Assembly (NCBI GenBank): GCA_015680685.1
Contig: MNCI01002693.1
Coordinates: forward strand, 124,923 to 156,124
Origin: Gnetum montanum
Lineage: Eukaryota > Streptophyta > Gnetopsida > Gnetales > Gnetaceae
Length of the DNA stretch: 31,202 bases
Reading direction: 5' to 3'
Shown: positions 29,570-31,202 of the stretch, piece by piece
Position numbering within the stretch: position 1 is the stretch's first letter
How the letters are laid out: each line of letters starts with the position of its first letter
Translations under genes and position numbers: made by a program
Notes under the pieces: model-generated
Databases searched by the model: none
Seen by the model: the letters and a program-made list of their open reading frames with translations, nothing else
What the model was told of the DNA's origin: nothing

Positions 29570-31153
29570 ATACCATAGGACAACATCCCTTGGGATGTTC
29601 ATATTGGCATATGCCACATCCATCATCCTCCTTAGTGTCAGAGTCTACAACCTGCTTAGCTGCAGCAACTTTTCTCTTACCTTTGTGTTGGGTATGTTCA
29701 ACTCCCTTCTTCTTGCGCTGATCACTGTCACTACCCTATTCTTTGGACTCTTCTGAAATTTTTAATACACTTTGGAATATTTCATCCAAAGAGTCCCATA
29801 TTTTATCCACCTTTGCCGATATTTCAGATGCAAACTTTTGTAATGGCAAAGTCTTCCGATTCACCACTACTTCCAGTGGTGACTCTTCATCCTCATCATA
29901 AAATCGGACCCCCTTTTTTCTAAGGGAAGGATCCTGGTTGAATTCTTCAACACTCTTCTTTTTTCTGAGTTCTCCTTCCTCTTTGGCCACCTGATTAATG
30001 AGGCACTGCAACTAATGGGCCCTTAGCTCTGACATCCGTCCCTTGGCATAGATACCAAGGGTCTTTCTTGTTTTAAAATGGAGCCCATCAATAATGTGAT
30101 GAAGCTGTGTCCGCTAAGAATAACCATGACTAGGGCACTGATGCAACAATGAGTAATACCTGCTCATGGTGGCATCCAAGGGTTCATGATTCCCTTGTTT
30201 CCAACCTTGGATATGCCTTCTCAGATTTGCCACTCTAGAGTATGTTTGATATTTTTCATTAAATATTTCAAGCATCGTACTCCATCTTCTAACAAATTCC
30301 GACTCTAAGGACCGATACCAAATTTCAGCCTCTTTGATGAGTTTTCAGGGAAATAGCTTCAACCGTTGCCAATCGTTATCAATATTTTGCAGGGTGTAGG
30401 CGTCATGGAATGCCTACAAGTGGGTCTGTGGATCACAGTTGTATCCCCCTTTAAATATGGGGATGTTGTTCATGTCAACATGCTTGATCCGACTTTCCTT
30501 CATGTGACTACTTGGGATATGAACTGCCTCTGCAATGTGGAGTATGCTCCAAGTAGCTAACAACGGCTCATCTGAATCATAGTCCTGTTGGGGACTATGA
30601 CGTCTGCGATGATTTCTGCTACCCCTTCTTTCATGCTGGCGAGGGCCACACGATTGGTCGTGTGCTCCCTCATGTTTCCCTGCTCAAACCTGCTTACCAC
30701 CGTCCTTTCTCTCCAACCTTCCCTTGTGATGCTCAGAACCTAAGCTAGAGGAAGGTGAAGGAGAGGGGAAGGATGGAGAAGAAGGAGAGGCATCGTCATT
30801 TCTTTGGTGTCGATCCCTCCATCTACCCTAGTGATGGCTACGGTCATCTCCTCCATCTTTGCTTTGTGACCCACCATCCCATTGAGGATCGTGGTCACTT
30901 GGAGGTTGGTTTTGGATGACTGACTAGAGGATCTGCGGTCCCAAGTGAAGTTCGGTCAAATGAGTATCATGAAATATGGGATCTCCATCGTCCTATGGCC
31001 CTTGCGAGAATAAGGGGTTACTAAAGTGTTTCCCCTTCTGTTGTTCATATCTCTCAGCCTGTTGTTGATCTCTTGTCCATTGAGCTTCCATGGGACGATA
31101 GTCCCGAAAGTAATGGTCCTCCATGACATACTCCACCACTCGGTCTTGGATGC
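29570..31153 (-). pseudogene. gag of the right-hand element with intact zinc knuckle
   Basis: In the frame shared with pol: a charged His/Asp/Ser/Arg-rich N-terminus starting near MEAQWTRDQQQAERYEQ, the core DMNNIPIFKGGYN, AFHDAYTLQNIDNDWQRLKL, EIWYRSLESEFVRRW, IFNEKYQTYSRVANLRRHIQ and RYYSLLHQCPSHG, then VAKEEGELRKKKSVEEFNQD, SEESKE, and finally the zinc knuckle CGICQYEHPKGCC (C-x2-C-x3-H-x4-C, plus about 29580-29618). At least seven in-frame stops, nearly all TAG or TGA. The true start may lie beyond the N at 31154. Same family as the relic at 442-1800. Confidence 0.8.
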
Positions 31154-31202
31154 NTACTTTCGGGACTATCGTCCCATGGAAGCTCAATGGACAAGAGATC
31201 AA
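31065..31202. other. Single-N contig join flanked by a 48-bp perfect inverted duplicate
   Basis: Bases 31155-31202, right after the N at 31154, are the exact reverse complement of 31065-31112. The join therefore turns back on itself. Either a contig was placed in the wrong orientation, or a real inverted copy of this gag region follows. Confidence 0.9.

Larger units (their letters stand above)
19174..31202 (-). mobile_element. Athila-like Ty3/gypsy retrotransposon with an extra 3' ORF (incomplete, runs off the right edge)
   Basis: On the minus strand the order is gag, protease, RT, RNase H, integrase, spacer, ORF3, polypurine tract, 3' LTR. Integrase after RNase H is the Ty3/gypsy order. RT motifs (AGFIYSVVDSKWVSPLIIVP, WRVCIDFRLLN, YYSFLDDYSGYNQI) and the downstream extra ORF suit the Athila/Tat branch. 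The 5' LTR and primer binding site lie beyond the window. More than 12 kb is visible. It inserted just inside another element, 60 bp after that element's primer binding site. The coding part is dead: many nonsense codons and altered catalytic residues in RT and in the integrase zinc domain. Confidence 0.85.

Overview
The window is nuclear DNA of a seed plant with a large, repeat-packed genome. It has no operons and no compact genes. It holds an intron-bearing fragment of cytosolic ribosomal protein S3, several generations of plant-type LTR retrotransposons nested in each other, tRNA-derived SINE-like units and a bend of AT-rich single-copy-looking DNA. A gymnosperm would fit (old, methylation-decayed elements and few genes), but the species cannot be fixed from sequence alone. 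I see no intact host gene.

Layout. (1) 1-2781 plus 11711-11789: remains of a minus-strand Athila-like Ty3/gypsy element or elements. There is a partial LTR (1-441), a gag relic fused straight to that LTR (442-1800), a tRNA-Asp-type primer binding site (1941-1960) and a second, CpG-depleted LTR (1961-2781). (2) 2782-11705: a plus-strand Ty3/gypsy element with LTRs of about 2 kb, inserted inside that second LTR and flanked by a 5-bp target duplication with one mismatch. Its LTRs carry an antisense fragment of an ankyrin-repeat gene. Its interior keeps gag, protease and the integrase tail but lacks reverse transcriptase, RNase H and the integrase core. (3) 11790-19173: non-coding DNA with a Ty1/copia RNase H tail, short tandem duplications, the broken RPS3 fragment (15671-16226, minus), a 205-bp-period duplication, SINE-like units and the end of a plus-strand LTR with an initiator-Met-type primer binding site. 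(4) 19174-31202: a minus-strand Athila-like element longer than 12 kb that runs off the right edge. In transcription order it has gag, protease, reverse transcriptase, RNase H and integrase, a 1.6-2 kb spacer, a 952-codon third reading frame (ORF3) with its own promoter-like leader, a polypurine tract and the 3' LTR.

Three points stand out. First, at every domain I checked, gag, protease, RT, RNase H and integrase of the right-hand element lie in one frame, and ORF3 is one uninterrupted frame of 952 codons. I saw no net frameshift, yet there are many in-frame stops. In ORF3 all 17 can be explained by C-to-T change at CAG, CAA or CGA, which suggests decay by cytosine methylation. Second, ORF3 is preceded by a TATA box, a plausible 5' splice site and a plausible 3' splice site directly before its first ATG, so it looks like a gene with its own transcription unit inside the element. 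Third, the LTRs of this family keep a constant TATA-to-poly(A) spacing, while the U3 region upstream of the TATA box varies from about 50 to 210 bp and is made of short GC-rich, partly palindromic modules.

Four single-N positions are contig joins. Two are flanked by direct duplicates and one by a perfect inverted duplicate, so the local structure there should not be taken at face value.
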